63,159 nt of DNA from an uncultured Prevotellaceae bacterium (lineage in GTDB: Bacteria > Bacteroidota > Bacteroidia > Bacteroidales > Bacteroidaceae): the NCBI GenBank assembly GCA_902778535.1, contig CACYYG010000031.1, forward strand, positions 1 to 63,159. The letters are read 5' to 3'. Made by a program: the position numbers and the translations under genes. The notes beneath the pieces were generated by a model, which was not told the DNA's origin, searched no databases, and was given only the letters and a program-made list of their open reading frames with translations. Numbering within the stretch: position 1 is the first letter of the stretch; every line of letters begins with the position of its first letter. Below, piece by piece: positions 16,832 through 25,967 of the stretch.

Positions 16832-18685
16832 ATGAAGAAGGACTACGGGTTAGAATACAGGAAATACGTAGTGGCACTGGTGGCTGTCATCATTGTCACA
16901 GCCTACATCCTGCGACTGCTCAGCCTGCAGCTGATGAGCGACGACTACAAGCAGAACGCCGACAGCAACGCCTTCCTACAGAAAATCGACTACCCCGCCC
17001 GAGGCATCATCACCGACAGAAACGGTACGCTGCTGGTCTACAACCAGCCCAGCTACGACATTATGGTGGTGGAGAAGGAGGCCCGCGACCGCTTTGACAC
17101 GCTGGAGTTCTGCAATACAATCAACATCACACGCGAGGACTTCGACAAATGCGTCAAGACGATGCACGACACACACCGCAATCCGGGCTATTCGCCCTAT
17201 ACGCCGCAACGTCTCATCAGCCAGCTCTCGGAATACGACTTCTCGGTCTTTCAGGAGAAGTCCTACCGTTTCCCCGGCTTCTCCGTGCAGAAACGCAGCA
17301 TCCGCCAGTATGAATATCCTTACGCTGCCCATGTGCTCGGCGACGTGGCCGAGGTGAGCGAGGCCGACATCGAGATGGATGACTACTATCTGCCCGGCGA
17401 CTACATCGGCAAGCTGGGCGTGGAGCGATTCTACGAGAAACAGCTGCGCGGCGAGAAAGGCATACAAGTGCTTTTGCGCGATGCTCACGGACGCATACAA
17501 GGCAGCTATCGCAACGGAGCGATGGACAAGAAGCCCGTGCCCGGCAAGAACCTCACCCTCGCCATCGACAAAGACCTGCAGGCGCTGGCCGAGCGGTTGC
17601 TGGAAGGAAAGATTGGCAGCGTGGTGGCCATCGAGCCGAAGACCGGCGAGGTACTCTGCATGGCATCGTCGCCCAGCTACGACCCGCGCATCATGGTGGG
17701 ACGCCAGCGCTCGAAGAGTCACAAGGAGCTGGGACAAGACCCATGGAAACCTTTGCTCAACCGCAGCATCATGGGCCAGTATCCGCCGGGCTCGACATTT
17801 AAGACCACGCAGGGTCTGACCTTCCTCAGCGAGGGCATCATCACAGACAAAACTCCCTACCCCTGCTATCACGGCTTCGTCTACAAAGGATTGCGCGTGG
17901 GTTGCCACGGTCACGGCTCGCCGCTGCCACTGGTGCCAGCCATCAGCACGTCGTGCAACGGTTTCTTCTGCTGGGGCCTCTACCACATGATCAACAACAC
18001 CACAAAATACGGCACCGTGCAGAACGCTATGAACACGTGGCGCGACTACATGGTGTCGATGGGCTTCGGCTATCCCCTCGGCGTCGACTTGCCGGGCGAG
18101 AAGCGGGGCCTTATTCCCAATGCACAGTTCTATGACAATGCCTACAAGAACGGATGGAACGGCCTCACCATCATCTCCATCGCCATCGGTCAGGGCGAGG
18201 TGAACGCCACACCGCTGCAGATAGCCAACCTCGGCGCGACCATCGCCAACCGCGGATGGTTCATCACACCGCACGTGGTACACGAAATCGAGAACGAGCC
18301 GCTCGACACACTCTACACCACACGCCGCTACAGCAAGGCGCCGGAATGGGCCTACGAACTGGTGGTGAAGGGCATGCGCTCGGCAGCCTTAGGCGGCACC
18401 TGCAAGGCACTGGCACACTACGACTTCAATCCCTGCGGCAAGACCGGAACAGCACAGAACAAAGGCCACGACCACAGCGTGTTCATGGGCTTTGCACCGA
18501 TGGAAAACCCTCAGATTGCCGTTGCCGTCTATGTCGAGAACGGCGGCTGGGGCGCCACCTACGGCGTGCCCATCGGCGGACTCATCATGGAGCGTTTCAT
18601 CAAGGGCGAACTGTCTGACGCCTCCGAGCACCGAGCCGCCGAAATTCAGAAGCGCCGCATCAACTACGGCACAGATGACAGATAA
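16832..18685 (+). CDS. mrdA: Penicillin-binding protein 2 (elongasome transpeptidase)
   Basis: A 617-residue class B PBP with one N-terminal transmembrane helix (about residues 9-30), a dimerisation domain and a transpeptidase domain. Active-site motifs are STFK (catalytic Ser, in GQYPPGSTFKTT), STSCNG (SxN motif) and KTGTAQNKG (KTG motif). It cross-links lateral-wall peptidoglycan with RodA. In many Bacteroidetes rodA follows directly, but here the next gene is korA behind its own promoter. ATG 16832 is used rather than the adjoining TTG at 16829. The 32-bp gap after mreD contains repeated AACGGTTATTG units. Confidence 0.95.
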   Translation: MKKDYGLEYRKYVVALVAVIIVTAYILRLLSLQLMSDDYKQNADSNAFLQKIDYPARGIITDRNGTLLVYNQPSYDIMVVEKEARDRFDTLEFCNTINITREDFDKCVKTMHDTHRNPGYSPYTPQRLISQLSEYDFSVFQEKSYRFPGFSVQKRSIRQYEYPYAAHVLGDVAEVSEADIEMDDYYLPGDYIGKLGVERFYEKQLRGEKGIQVLLRDAHGRIQGSYRNGAMDKKPVPGKNLTLAIDKDLQALAERLLEGKIGSVVAIEPKTGEVLCMASSPSYDPRIMVGRQRSKSHKELGQDPWKPLLNRSIMGQYPPGSTFKTTQGLTFLSEGIITDKTPYPCYHGFVYKGLRVGCHGHGSPLPLVPAISTSCNGFFCWGLYHMINNTTKYGTVQNAMNTWRDYMVSMGFGYPLGVDLPGEKRGLIPNAQFYDNAYKNGWNGLTIISIAIGQGEVNATPLQIANLGATIANRGWFITPHVVHEIENEPLDTLYTTRRYSKAPEWAYELVVKGMRSAALGGTCKALAHYDFNPCGKTGTAQNKGHDHSVFMGFAPMENPQIAVAVYVENGGWGATYGVPIGGLIMERFIKGELSDASEHRAAEIQKRRINYGTDDR

Positions 18686-18718
18686 TGAAACGTTTTTTGA
18701 CAATTTATTAAAAAAAGT

Positions 18719-18749
18719 TTTGTTTTTCGGATAAATTTGACGAACTTTG
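18719..18749 (+). promoter_or_regulatory. Promoter of korA
   Basis: TTTG at 18719-18722 and GAACTTTG at 18742-18749 with a 19-bp spacer. A perfect TAAATTTG also lies at 18732-18739, so the exact -7 element is ambiguous. The leader would be about 40 nt. Confidence 0.5.
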
Positions 18750-18793
18750 CAAACTGAATACATCTTATATATACAAAACAGAAACAAAAAGCT

Positions 18794-20689
18794 ATGGCTG
18801 AAAAATTGGAAGTGAAAGAACTCAACCAAGTGGTGGTCCGCTTCTCAGGAGACTCCGGCGATGGCATGCAGCTGGCTGGAAACATTTTTTCCACCGTCAG
18901 CGCCACCGTTGGCAACGGTATCTCAACATTCCCCGACTATCCCGCAGACATCCGCGCCCCGCAGGGCTCGCTGACCGGCGTCAGCGGTTTTCAGGTGCAC
19001 ATCGGCGCCGGCAAGGTCTACACACCCGGCGACCAGTGCGACGTGCTGGTAGCTATGAACGCCGCCGCCCTGAAGACGCAGTACCGCTATGCCAAGCCGG
19101 GGGCTACCATCATCATCGACACCGACAGCTTCGGGCCGAAGGACTTGGAGAAAGCTCAGTTTAAGAGCAACGACTACTTAGGTGAGATGGACATCGACCC
19201 CGACCGCGTCATCGCCTGCCCCATGACACAGATGGTGAAGGCAGCATTGGAAGACTCGGGCATGGACAACAAGGCCATGCTGAAATGCCGCAACATGTTC
19301 GCCCTCGGCCTCGTGTGCTGGCTCTTCGACCGCGACCTCAGCCTTGTGGCCAACTTCCTGAAAGAGAAATTCGCCAAAAAGCCCGCCATTGCCGAAGCCA
19401 ACATCAAGGTGATTCAGGCCGGCTACGACTACGGACACAACACGCACTCGTCGGCTACTAACGTCTATCGCATCGAGTCGAGGGTAAAAGAACCCGGACG
19501 CTATATGGACATCACGGGCAACAAAGCCACAGCCTACGGTCTCATCGCAGCAGCTGAGAAGGCCGGCCTGCCTCTCTACCTCGGCAGCTATCCTATCACG
19601 CCGGCCACCGACATCCTGCACGAGCTCAGTAAGCACAAGTCGTGCGGCGTCATCACCGTACAATGCGAGGACGAGGTCAGCGGCTGTGCATCGGCTGTCG
19701 GCGCTGCCTTCGCTGGTGCTCTTGCTGCCACATCGACCTCTGGTCCCGGCATCTGCCTGAAGAGCGAAGCCATGAACTTGGCCGTCATCGACGAACTGCC
19801 TCTGGTCATCATCGACGTGCAGCGCGGCGGTCCCTCGACGGGTCTTCCCACCAAGAGCGAACAGACCGACTTGCTGCAGGTGCTCTACGGCCGCAACGGC
19901 GAGAGCCCAATGCCCGTTATCGCAGCCCTCAGTCCTACCGACTGCTTCGACGCAGCTTTTGATGCCGCAAAGATGGCACTCGAACACCTGACACCCGTCG
20001 TGCTGCTGACAGATGCTTTTGTGGCCAACGGCTCCGGCGCCTTCCTGCTGCCCGAGTCGATGGACGAGCTGGAAGACATCAATCCTCCCTATGTCACACC
20101 AGAGCTGAAAGATCACTATACACCTTATTTCCGCGACCCGGAAACGCTGGTGCGCTACTGGGCCATCCCTGGACAGGAGGGCTATACGCACATCCTCGGC
20201 GGTTTGGAGAAAGACGGACGTACCGGCGCCATCAGCACCGACCCCGAGAACCACGACGAGATGTGCCGTCTGCGTGCAGAGAAGGTGGCGCGCATACCCG
20301 TTCCCGACCTCGTGGTGGAGGGCGACCGCGACCGTGCCGACCTGCTTATCGTGGGCTTTGGCTCTACCTACGGCCATCTCTACAGCGCCATGCAGGAGCT
20401 GCGTAAGAAAGGTCACCGCGTGGCTTTGGCTCAGTTCCGCTACATCAACCCGCTGCCGAAAAATGCCGCCCGCATTCTGCGCAAGTACCCCAACGTTGTC
20501 GTAGCCGAGCAGAACCTCGGACAGCTGGCCGCCTACCTGCGCTCAAAGGTCGACGAGTTCGTGCCTTACCAGTTCAACCAAGTCAAGGGTCAGCCCTTCG
20601 TCGTCAGCGAACTGGTAGACGCCTTCGAAAACATCCTCGAACCGCGACGCTCACGAATCTCATCCGTCAGCCTCAGCATGGGTGACTAA
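18794..20689 (+). CDS. korA: 2-oxoglutarate:ferredoxin oxidoreductase subunit alpha (gamma-alpha fusion)
   Basis: A 631-residue subunit of the TPP- and FeS-dependent 2-oxoacid oxidoreductase that interconverts 2-oxoglutarate and succinyl-CoA with ferredoxin, central to the anaerobic TCA branch. The N-terminal gamma domain (about residues 8-200; VVVRFSGDSGDGMQLAGNIF) is fused to the alpha pyrimidine-binding domain (about 220-450; LYLGSYPITPATDILHEL, QCEDEVSGCASAVGAAFAGA, TSTSGPGICLKSEA) and a C-terminal domain. The TAA stop at 20687-20689 coincides with the left boundary of the inserted palindromic element. Confidence 0.95.
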   Translation: MAEKLEVKELNQVVVRFSGDSGDGMQLAGNIFSTVSATVGNGISTFPDYPADIRAPQGSLTGVSGFQVHIGAGKVYTPGDQCDVLVAMNAAALKTQYRYAKPGATIIIDTDSFGPKDLEKAQFKSNDYLGEMDIDPDRVIACPMTQMVKAALEDSGMDNKAMLKCRNMFALGLVCWLFDRDLSLVANFLKEKFAKKPAIAEANIKVIQAGYDYGHNTHSSATNVYRIESRVKEPGRYMDITGNKATAYGLIAAAEKAGLPLYLGSYPITPATDILHELSKHKSCGVITVQCEDEVSGCASAVGAAFAGALAATSTSGPGICLKSEAMNLAVIDELPLVIIDVQRGGPSTGLPTKSEQTDLLQVLYGRNGESPMPVIAALSPTDCFDAAFDAAKMALEHLTPVVLLTDAFVANGSGAFLLPESMDELEDINPPYVTPELKDHYTPYFRDPETLVRYWAIPGQEGYTHILGGLEKDGRTGAISTDPENHDEMCRLRAEKVARIPVPDLVVEGDRDRADLLIVGFGSTYGHLYSAMQELRKKGHRVALAQFRYINPLPKNAARILRKYPNVVVAEQNLGQLAAYLRSKVDEFVPYQFNQVKGQPFVVSELVDAFENILEPRRSRISSVSLSMGD

Positions 20690-21152
20690 GCCCCCCCCTT
20701 CGGCCCCCGAGGGGGCTACGATAGTTTTGCATGCAATGTCATACGATTATCAGACAGCAGACCCGGTGCTGTATGGCAGGCTGAAAGAGTTTGCTCGATA
20801 TAATAGGAACCACCCTACTGAGGCAGAAGAGCTACTTTGGAACTATTTACGTGGCGATTCGTTGGGAGAACGGTTTAAGCGTCAGCACATCATCGGTGAT
20901 TATATTGCAGATTTCGTTTGTCTGAGTACAAAACTAATCATAGAGCTGGATGGAGGCTATCATCATCAGGAGCAGCAAAAGGCCAATGATGCTCAAAGAA
21001 CGGAATGGCTTGAAAGCAAAGGCTTCCGTGTATTAAGATTCACAAATGAAGAATTATTTAGCAATATCAGTCAAGTATTGGAAACCATAAAAGACAATAT
21101 ATGAATATGGTAAATACTAATGTAGCCCCCTCGGGGGCAGAAGGGGGGGCTT
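20688..21152. mobile_element. Palindrome-ended insertion carrying a DUF559 gene, between korA and korB
   Basis: A 465-bp unit is bounded by a near-perfect 31-32 bp inverted repeat. The left end is 20688-20719 (AAG, C8, TTCGG, CCCCCGAGGGGG, CTAC) and the right end is 21122-21152 (GTAG, CCCCCTCGGGGG, CAGAAG, GGGGGG, CTT). Each end also contains its own tight CCCCC/GGGGG hairpin whose central GA or TC gives its orientation. The interior is AT-richer than the kor genes and encodes only the DUF559 protein. The same inverted repeat occurs inside bglX at 39193-39320. I see no transposase and no clear target duplication. The right end is translated as part of KorB (APSGAEGGA). Confidence 0.75.
20736..21104 (+). 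CDS. DUF559 domain protein (Vsr-like/restriction endonuclease-fold), cargo of palindromic element
   Basis: A 122-residue protein with the DUF559 pattern: PTEAEELLWNYLR, GERFKRQHIIGDYIADFVC, KLIIELDGGYHHQ and ESKGFRVLRFTNEEL. DUF559 belongs to the PD-(D/E)xK-like nuclease group related to Vsr. The conserved Glu near residue 20, D-F in IADF and E-x-D-G in IELDGG are present, so it may be an active nuclease. ATG 20736 is the likely start; a GTG at 20682 would read through the left inverted repeat with no stop. Its TGA overlaps the korB ATG (ATGA, 21101-21104). It is the sole gene between the two inverted repeats, so it may help move the element. Confidence 0.85.
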   Translation: MSYDYQTADPVLYGRLKEFARYNRNHPTEAEELLWNYLRGDSLGERFKRQHIIGDYIADFVCLSTKLIIELDGGYHHQEQQKANDAQRTEWLESKGFRVLRFTNEELFSNISQVLETIKDNI

Positions 21153-22153
21153 TCGGGGCCTCTGATTATAAAAAGGGACAGCCGCGGTGGTGTCCCGGTT
21201 GCGGCGACCACTTCTTCCTGGCTTCGTTGCACAAGGCTATGGCTGAGACAGGTGTGGCACCCCACGAAATGGCCGTCATTTCAGGCATTGGCTGCAGCAG
21301 CCGTCTGCCGTATTACGTCAACACCTACGCCATGCAGACCATTCACGGCCGTGCTGCCGCTATCGCTACAGGTGCCAAGGTGGTAAATCCAAAACTCTGC
21401 ATCTGGCAGATTTCTGGCGACGGCGACGGTCTCGCCATCGGCGGCAACCACTTCATCCACGCTATGCGCCGCAACATCGACCTGAACATGATTCTGCTGA
21501 ACAACCGCATCTACGGTCTGACGAAAGGACAGTATTCGCCAACGTCGCCCCGTGGTTTTGTCAGTAAGTCAAGCCCTTACGGCACTGTGGAGGATCCTTT
21601 CCGTCCTGCTGAGCTGTGCTTCGGTGCACGCGGTCATTTCTTCGCACGCTGCGTGGCTACCGATGCCAAAGGCTCTATCGAAGTGCTGAAGGCAGCCTAC
21701 GAGCACAAGGGCGCCAGCGTCACCGAGGTGCTGCAGAACTGCGTTATCTTCAACGACCACTGCCACGACGTGGTGTACAACAATGAGGGCCGCAAGAAGA
21801 ACGCTATCTACGTGCGCCACGGCGAGAAGCTCGTCTTCGGCGAGAACAACGAATTCGGCTTAGTGCAGCAGGGCTTTGGCCTGAAAGTGGTGGAGATAGG
21901 CAAGGACGGCTACACATTGGACGACGTTCTCGTACACGATGCCCACTGTGAGGATAACACCCTGCAGCTGAAACTGGCTATGATGTCACCTGAAGACGGG
22001 TTCCCCATCGCCCTCGGCGTCATCCGCGACGTAGAGGCTCCCACCTACGATGAGGCCATCCATCAACAGATTGCCGACGTCTCAGCCCAGAAGAAATACC
22101 ACAACTTCATGGAGCTGCTCGAAACTAACGACATCTGGGAAGTAAAGAGCTGA
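21101..22153 (+). CDS. korB: 2-oxoglutarate:ferredoxin oxidoreductase subunit beta
   Basis: A 350-residue TPP-binding beta subunit that pairs with KorA. It has WCPGCGDHFFL (cluster/TPP-domain start) and GDGDGLAIGGNH (TPP-Mg motif GDG...N). The N-terminal ~17 residues (MNMVNTNVAPSGAEGGAF) are not typical of the family. They are encoded by the right end of the inserted DUF559 element, including the start codon. Native homology starts around ASDYKKGQPRWCPGCG. Translation is presumably coupled to the DUF559 gene through the ATGA overlap. Confidence 0.95.
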   Translation: MNMVNTNVAPSGAEGGAFGASDYKKGQPRWCPGCGDHFFLASLHKAMAETGVAPHEMAVISGIGCSSRLPYYVNTYAMQTIHGRAAAIATGAKVVNPKLCIWQISGDGDGLAIGGNHFIHAMRRNIDLNMILLNNRIYGLTKGQYSPTSPRGFVSKSSPYGTVEDPFRPAELCFGARGHFFARCVATDAKGSIEVLKAAYEHKGASVTEVLQNCVIFNDHCHDVVYNNEGRKKNAIYVRHGEKLVFGENNEFGLVQQGFGLKVVEIGKDGYTLDDVLVHDAHCEDNTLQLKLAMMSPEDGFPIALGVIRDVEAPTYDEAIHQQIADVSAQKKYHNFMELLETNDIWEVKS

Positions 22154-22285
22154 GGAGATGAGGAGTTGGGGAGTTGAGGAGGTAAAGTAGATTTCCTCCC
22201 CAACTCTTCAACTACTCAATTCCTCAACTACTCAACAAATCATCTCCTTAATTCCTTAACTACTCACCTACTCAACTCCTCAAAA
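22152..22285. repeat. GAGGAG/CTCCTC dispersed hairpin repeat, copy 2
   Basis: This spacer starts at the korB stop codon with GAGGAGATGAGGAGTTGGG and continues with many CTCAACTACTCAACTCCTC-type units, ending just before the ATG at 22286. The arms are complementary and can form a long imperfect hairpin. Same family as 10896-10985. No promoter consensus is visible, so the transporter gene may be read from upstream or from within the repeat. Confidence 0.65.
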
Positions 22286-24025
22286 ATGCTGATATTCTTC
22301 AAGCTCCTTGGCTCCTTGGCTCTACTGATGTTCGGTATGAAGTCGATGAGCGACGCCCTGCAGAAGATGGCCGGTCCGCAGCTGCGCCATGTGCTGGGGG
22401 CCATGACAACCAACCGTTTCACCGGTCTGCTGACGGGCACCCTCGTCACGGCCTCGGTACAGTCGTCGACAGCCACCACGGTGATGACCGTGTCGTTTGT
22501 CAACGCAGGACTGCTCACACTGGCACAGGCCATCTCTGTCATCATGGGAGCCAACATCGGTACCACGCTGACAGCCTGGATTATGTCGGCTGGTATGTCA
22601 TTCGACATCAGCATCGTCAGCTACGTGGGGTTCTTCGTGGGCATCATCCTTATCTATATGAAGAAGCACCGCTATGTCGGTGACTTCCTCTTCGGCCTGG
22701 GCCTGTTGTTACTGGGGCTGACCACCCTGCGCATGACCGGTACCGAAATGGACTTGGGCCACAACGCATCGGTGCTCGCTTTCTTCAGCTCCTTCGACCC
22801 GCAGTCATTCTGGACCACGCTTCTTTTCCTTTTGCTGGGCGGAGTGCTCACGTTCTGTGTACAGTCATCGGCAGCGGTCATGGCCATCACCATGATACTC
22901 TGTTCCAGCGGCGCGCTCCCCATCTATCAGGGCATTGCCTTGGTGCTGGGTGAAAACATCGGCACCACCATCACGTCGAACCTCGCTGCACTCTCAGCCA
23001 ACACGCAGGCCCGGCGAGCTGCCCTGGCACATCTGGTCTTCAATGTGTTCGGCGTCATCTGGATTCTCATTGTCTTCCACCCGTTTGTCAACATGGTTTG
23101 CGGCTGGGTAGGCTATGACGTGGAAATGGAGAAGCAGGCCGTCAGTGCTGACGTATTCGCTGCCAATGCCGCCAAACTCACATTTGTGCTGGCTGCCTTC
23201 CACACTACGTTCAACCTCATCAATGCCAGCATTCTCATCTGGGTCATTCCACAGATAGAGCGCTTCGTGTCGTGGGTCATCAAGTCAAAGAATGTGGACG
23301 AGGAGGAGGACTTCCGTCTGCACTTCATCACTGCCGGCTTCATGAAGACGCCGGAACTCTCGGTGCTCGAAGCACAAAAGGAGATACAGTCGTTCTCCGA
23401 GCGTATGCAGCGCATGTTCGGTATGGTGCAGGAGCTGCTCAACGAGTCGTCGTCGCTGACGGGCAAGAAACAGGATGACGAGAAATTCAACAAGCTCTAC
23501 TCACGCATAGAAAAATATGAGGGTATCAGCGACAACATGGAATTGGAGATTGCCAAATACCTGGAGCAGGTCAGCGATGCCCACCTCAGCGACGAGACGA
23601 AAGGAAAAATACGTGCCATGCTGCGCGAAATCAGCGAGCTGGAGTCGATAGGCGATGCCTGCTACAACATGGCACGCACCATCAACCGCAAGTACACCGC
23701 CAAGCAGGATCATTTCAACGAGCAGCAATACAGTCATCTGCACCAGATGATGGGTCTCACAGAGGATGCCCTGACGCACATGAACAAGCTCATGTCCGGC
23801 CGCAAGGAGAGCTATGACGTTAACCGCACGTTCAACATCGAGAACGAGATCAACAACTTCCGCAACCAGCTGAAGGCACAGAACATCATCGACATCAACA
23901 ACCACGAATACACCTACGCTGAGGGCACCGTTTACATGGACCTCATCAGCGAGTGCGAGAAGCTGGGCGACTATGTGGTGAATGTCGTTGAGGCTCGCAT
24001 GGGCACTCGTCAGCGTGAGGTGTAA
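22286..24025 (+). CDS. Na/Pi cotransporter family protein with PhoU-like tail
   Basis: A 579-residue protein. The N-terminal ~330 residues contain eight or so transmembrane helices with two inverted QSS-type repeats (VQSSTATTVM and VQSSAAVMAITM), the signature of NptA/YjbB sodium-phosphate cotransporters. The C-terminal ~200 residues are a charged helical PhoU-like domain. Function inferred: phosphate export or import at the inner membrane driven by sodium. It starts immediately after the GAGGAG repeat. Confidence 0.92.
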   Translation: MLIFFKLLGSLALLMFGMKSMSDALQKMAGPQLRHVLGAMTTNRFTGLLTGTLVTASVQSSTATTVMTVSFVNAGLLTLAQAISVIMGANIGTTLTAWIMSAGMSFDISIVSYVGFFVGIILIYMKKHRYVGDFLFGLGLLLLGLTTLRMTGTEMDLGHNASVLAFFSSFDPQSFWTTLLFLLLGGVLTFCVQSSAAVMAITMILCSSGALPIYQGIALVLGENIGTTITSNLAALSANTQARRAALAHLVFNVFGVIWILIVFHPFVNMVCGWVGYDVEMEKQAVSADVFAANAAKLTFVLAAFHTTFNLINASILIWVIPQIERFVSWVIKSKNVDEEEDFRLHFITAGFMKTPELSVLEAQKEIQSFSERMQRMFGMVQELLNESSSLTGKKQDDEKFNKLYSRIEKYEGISDNMELEIAKYLEQVSDAHLSDETKGKIRAMLREISELESIGDACYNMARTINRKYTAKQDHFNEQQYSHLHQMMGLTEDALTHMNKLMSGRKESYDVNRTFNIENEINNFRNQLKAQNIIDINNHEYTYAEGTVYMDLISECEKLGDYVVNVVEARMGTRQREV

Positions 24026-24061
24026 AAAGAATAGTTGACAAACACTTAAATTCTCAAATAA

Positions 24062-24667
24062 ATGTCATTTACTGAACAAGCCAACAAAATTTTCAATCAG
24101 GCCATCAACGACTATCATCTGACAGATAATGTTGACACGCCTATCCGCAATCCATACGAGCGCGACACCATTGAGTACCGCCTTTACCTGAAGTGCTGGA
24201 TAGACACGGTGCAGTGGCATTATGAGGACATCATACGCGACCCGCACATCGACCCTACTGAGGCATTGGCACTGAAACGCCGCATCGACCGCTCCAACCA
24301 GGACCGCACCGACTTGGTAGAGGACATCGATTCCTATTTCCGTTCTGCCTACAGTGACGTGAAGCCCCTGCCCGACGCACGCCTGAACACCGAGAGTCCC
24401 GCCTGGGCTGTCGACCGTCTCAGCATTCTCGCCCTCAAGATCTATCACATGAAGGAACAGGTGGAGCGCACCAATGCCACCGATGAGCACCGTGCCCGCT
24501 GCCAGTCGAAGCTCAACGTGCTGCTGGAGCAGCAGGTTGACCTCTCCACCGCCATCGACCAGCTCCTTGAGGACATCGAGGCAGGCCGCAAGTACATGAA
24601 AGTCTACCGACAGATGAAAATGTATAACGATCCTGCCACAAACCCTGTGCTTTACAACAAGCAATAA
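24062..24667 (+). CDS. DUF4254 domain-containing protein
   Basis: A 201-residue soluble, helix-rich protein (MSFTEQANKIFNQAINDYHLTD, LYLKCWIDTVQWHYEDIIRDP, INRSNQDRTDLVEDID-like core). It matches the DUF4254 family of Bacteroidetes, which commonly neighbours heptosyltransferase-like GT9 genes, as here. Function unknown; the link to LPS or cell-surface glycan synthesis is by context only. It lies 36 bp after the phosphate transporter gene. Confidence 0.82.
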   Translation: MSFTEQANKIFNQAINDYHLTDNVDTPIRNPYERDTIEYRLYLKCWIDTVQWHYEDIIRDPHIDPTEALALKRRIDRSNQDRTDLVEDIDSYFRSAYSDVKPLPDARLNTESPAWAVDRLSILALKIYHMKEQVERTNATDEHRARCQSKLNVLLEQQVDLSTAIDQLLEDIEAGRKYMKVYRQMKMYNDPATNPVLYNKQ

Positions 24668-24722
24668 CCGTCAACCAACAACCAATAACCGTAAGTATCG
24701 GTTAGACTATAGCTAAAAACTG

Positions 24723-25808
24723 TTGAAACGCAAGCATATACTTGTCATCCGCTTCTCTGCCCTCGGCGATGTTGCGATGGTGGTGCCCGTGGTCTACTCG
24801 TTGGCCATGCAATATCCTGACATACGCATCACCGTGCTCAGCCGCCCCTTTGCCCGCCCGTTGTTCGACGACCTGGCGCCCAATGTCAGCTTCATGGCAG
24901 CCGACCTCAAAGGCGAGTATCACGGCGTGCGCGGCCTGAACTCGCTCTACCGCCGCCTTGTGGCTAAGCAGTTCACCCACGTAGCCGACTTGCACAGCGT
25001 GCTGCGCTCCGACTATCTGCGCCTACGTTTCAATATGGGCCGTTTCCGGGTGGAGCATGTTGAGAAGCATCGCCGCCAGCGCCGAAACCTCGTGGCCAAG
25101 AGCAAGAAGAAAGTGAGGGAACAGCTGCCCTCATCGTTCCAGAACTATTTCGACGTCTTCAGACGCCTTGGCTTCCCCATCGACCAGCCTTCGTTCACCT
25201 CCATCTTCCCGTCTGAAGGTGGCAACCTCAACCTCCTTCCTGCTGCCATCGGGCCGAAGCGCTCGTGGGAGCAGTGGATTGGCATCGCGCCCTTCGCCGC
25301 CCATCGGGGAAAGGTCTATCCCATGGAGAAGATGCTGCAGGTCATCGCATTGCTCACACAGCGCTATCCTAAGGCACGCATCTTCCTCTTCGGACGCGGA
25401 AACGAGGAGGAGCGCACTTTCCCGCTATGGCAGCAGCAGTACCCGCAATGCGTCAACGTGGGCAACCTGTTGGAGACCATGCATCAGGAGCTGATACTGA
25501 TGAGCCATTTGGACGTGATGCTGTCGATGGATTCCGCCAACATGCACATGGCATCGCTCACGGCCACGCCCGTCGTTTCCATCTGGGGTGCCACCCATCC
25601 ATACGCCGGTTTCCTGGGCTGGAACCAGCGCGAAGACAATGCCATCGGCCTCGACCTCGACTGCCGGCCGTGCAGCATCTACGGCCAGAAGCCCTGCCAT
25701 CGCGGCGACTATGCCTGTCTGAACGGCATCACGCCAGAAATGATTGCCGACAAAATCAGTCAAAATATCAACAACAGTCCATCAACACTTAAAACCCAAC
25801 AACTATGA
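24723..25808 (+). CDS. Glycosyltransferase family 9 protein (heptosyltransferase-like)
   Basis: A 361-residue GT-B glycosyltransferase. The N-terminus [20 protein letters not shown] is the GT9 signature, and the C-terminal nucleotide-sugar site includes [26 protein letters not shown] (about residues 262-287). It would transfer a sugar to the LPS core or lipid A in the cytosolic leaflet. No suitable ATG precedes the motif, so TTG at 24723 (MKRKHIL) is the likely start. Its TGA overlaps the rubredoxin ATG (ATGA). The 55-bp upstream gap contains AACCAATAACCGT repeats related to those before PBP2. Confidence 0.9.
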   Translation: MKRKHILVIRFSALGDVAMVVPVVYSLAMQYPDIRITVLSRPFARPLFDDLAPNVSFMAADLKGEYHGVRGLNSLYRRLVAKQFTHVADLHSVLRSDYLRLRFNMGRFRVEHVEKHRRQRRNLVAKSKKKVREQLPSSFQNYFDVFRRLGFPIDQPSFTSIFPSEGGNLNLLPAAIGPKRSWEQWIGIAPFAAHRGKVYPMEKMLQVIALLTQRYPKARIFLFGRGNEEERTFPLWQQQYPQCVNVGNLLETMHQELILMSHLDVMLSMDSANMHMASLTATPVVSIWGATHPYAGFLGWNQREDNAIGLDLDCRPCSIYGQKPCHRGDYACLNGITPEMIADKISQNINNSPSTLKTQQL

Positions 25809-25966
25809 AAAAGTATGTATGCGACGTATGCGGATACGTCTATGACCCCGAAGTAGGAGATCCCGACAGCGGTATTGCCGCCGGTACAGCATTTGAAGAC
25901 ATTCCCGAGGACTGGGTATGCCCTGTTTGCGGCGTCACGAAAGACGACTTCCATCAGGAGGACTAA
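25805..25966 (+). CDS. Rubredoxin
   Basis: A 53-residue one-iron electron carrier: [15 protein letters not shown] at the start and [13 protein letters not shown] near the end supply the four Cys ligands (C6, C9, C39, C42). Rubredoxins pass electrons in peroxide and superoxide detoxification or other anaerobic redox reactions. It overlaps the GT9 stop by 4 bases and lies 1 base before the next ATG, so it is embedded in the operon. Confidence 0.95.
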   Translation: MKKYVCDVCGYVYDPEVGDPDSGIAAGTAFEDIPEDWVCPVCGVTKDDFHQED

Positions 25967-25967
25967 G

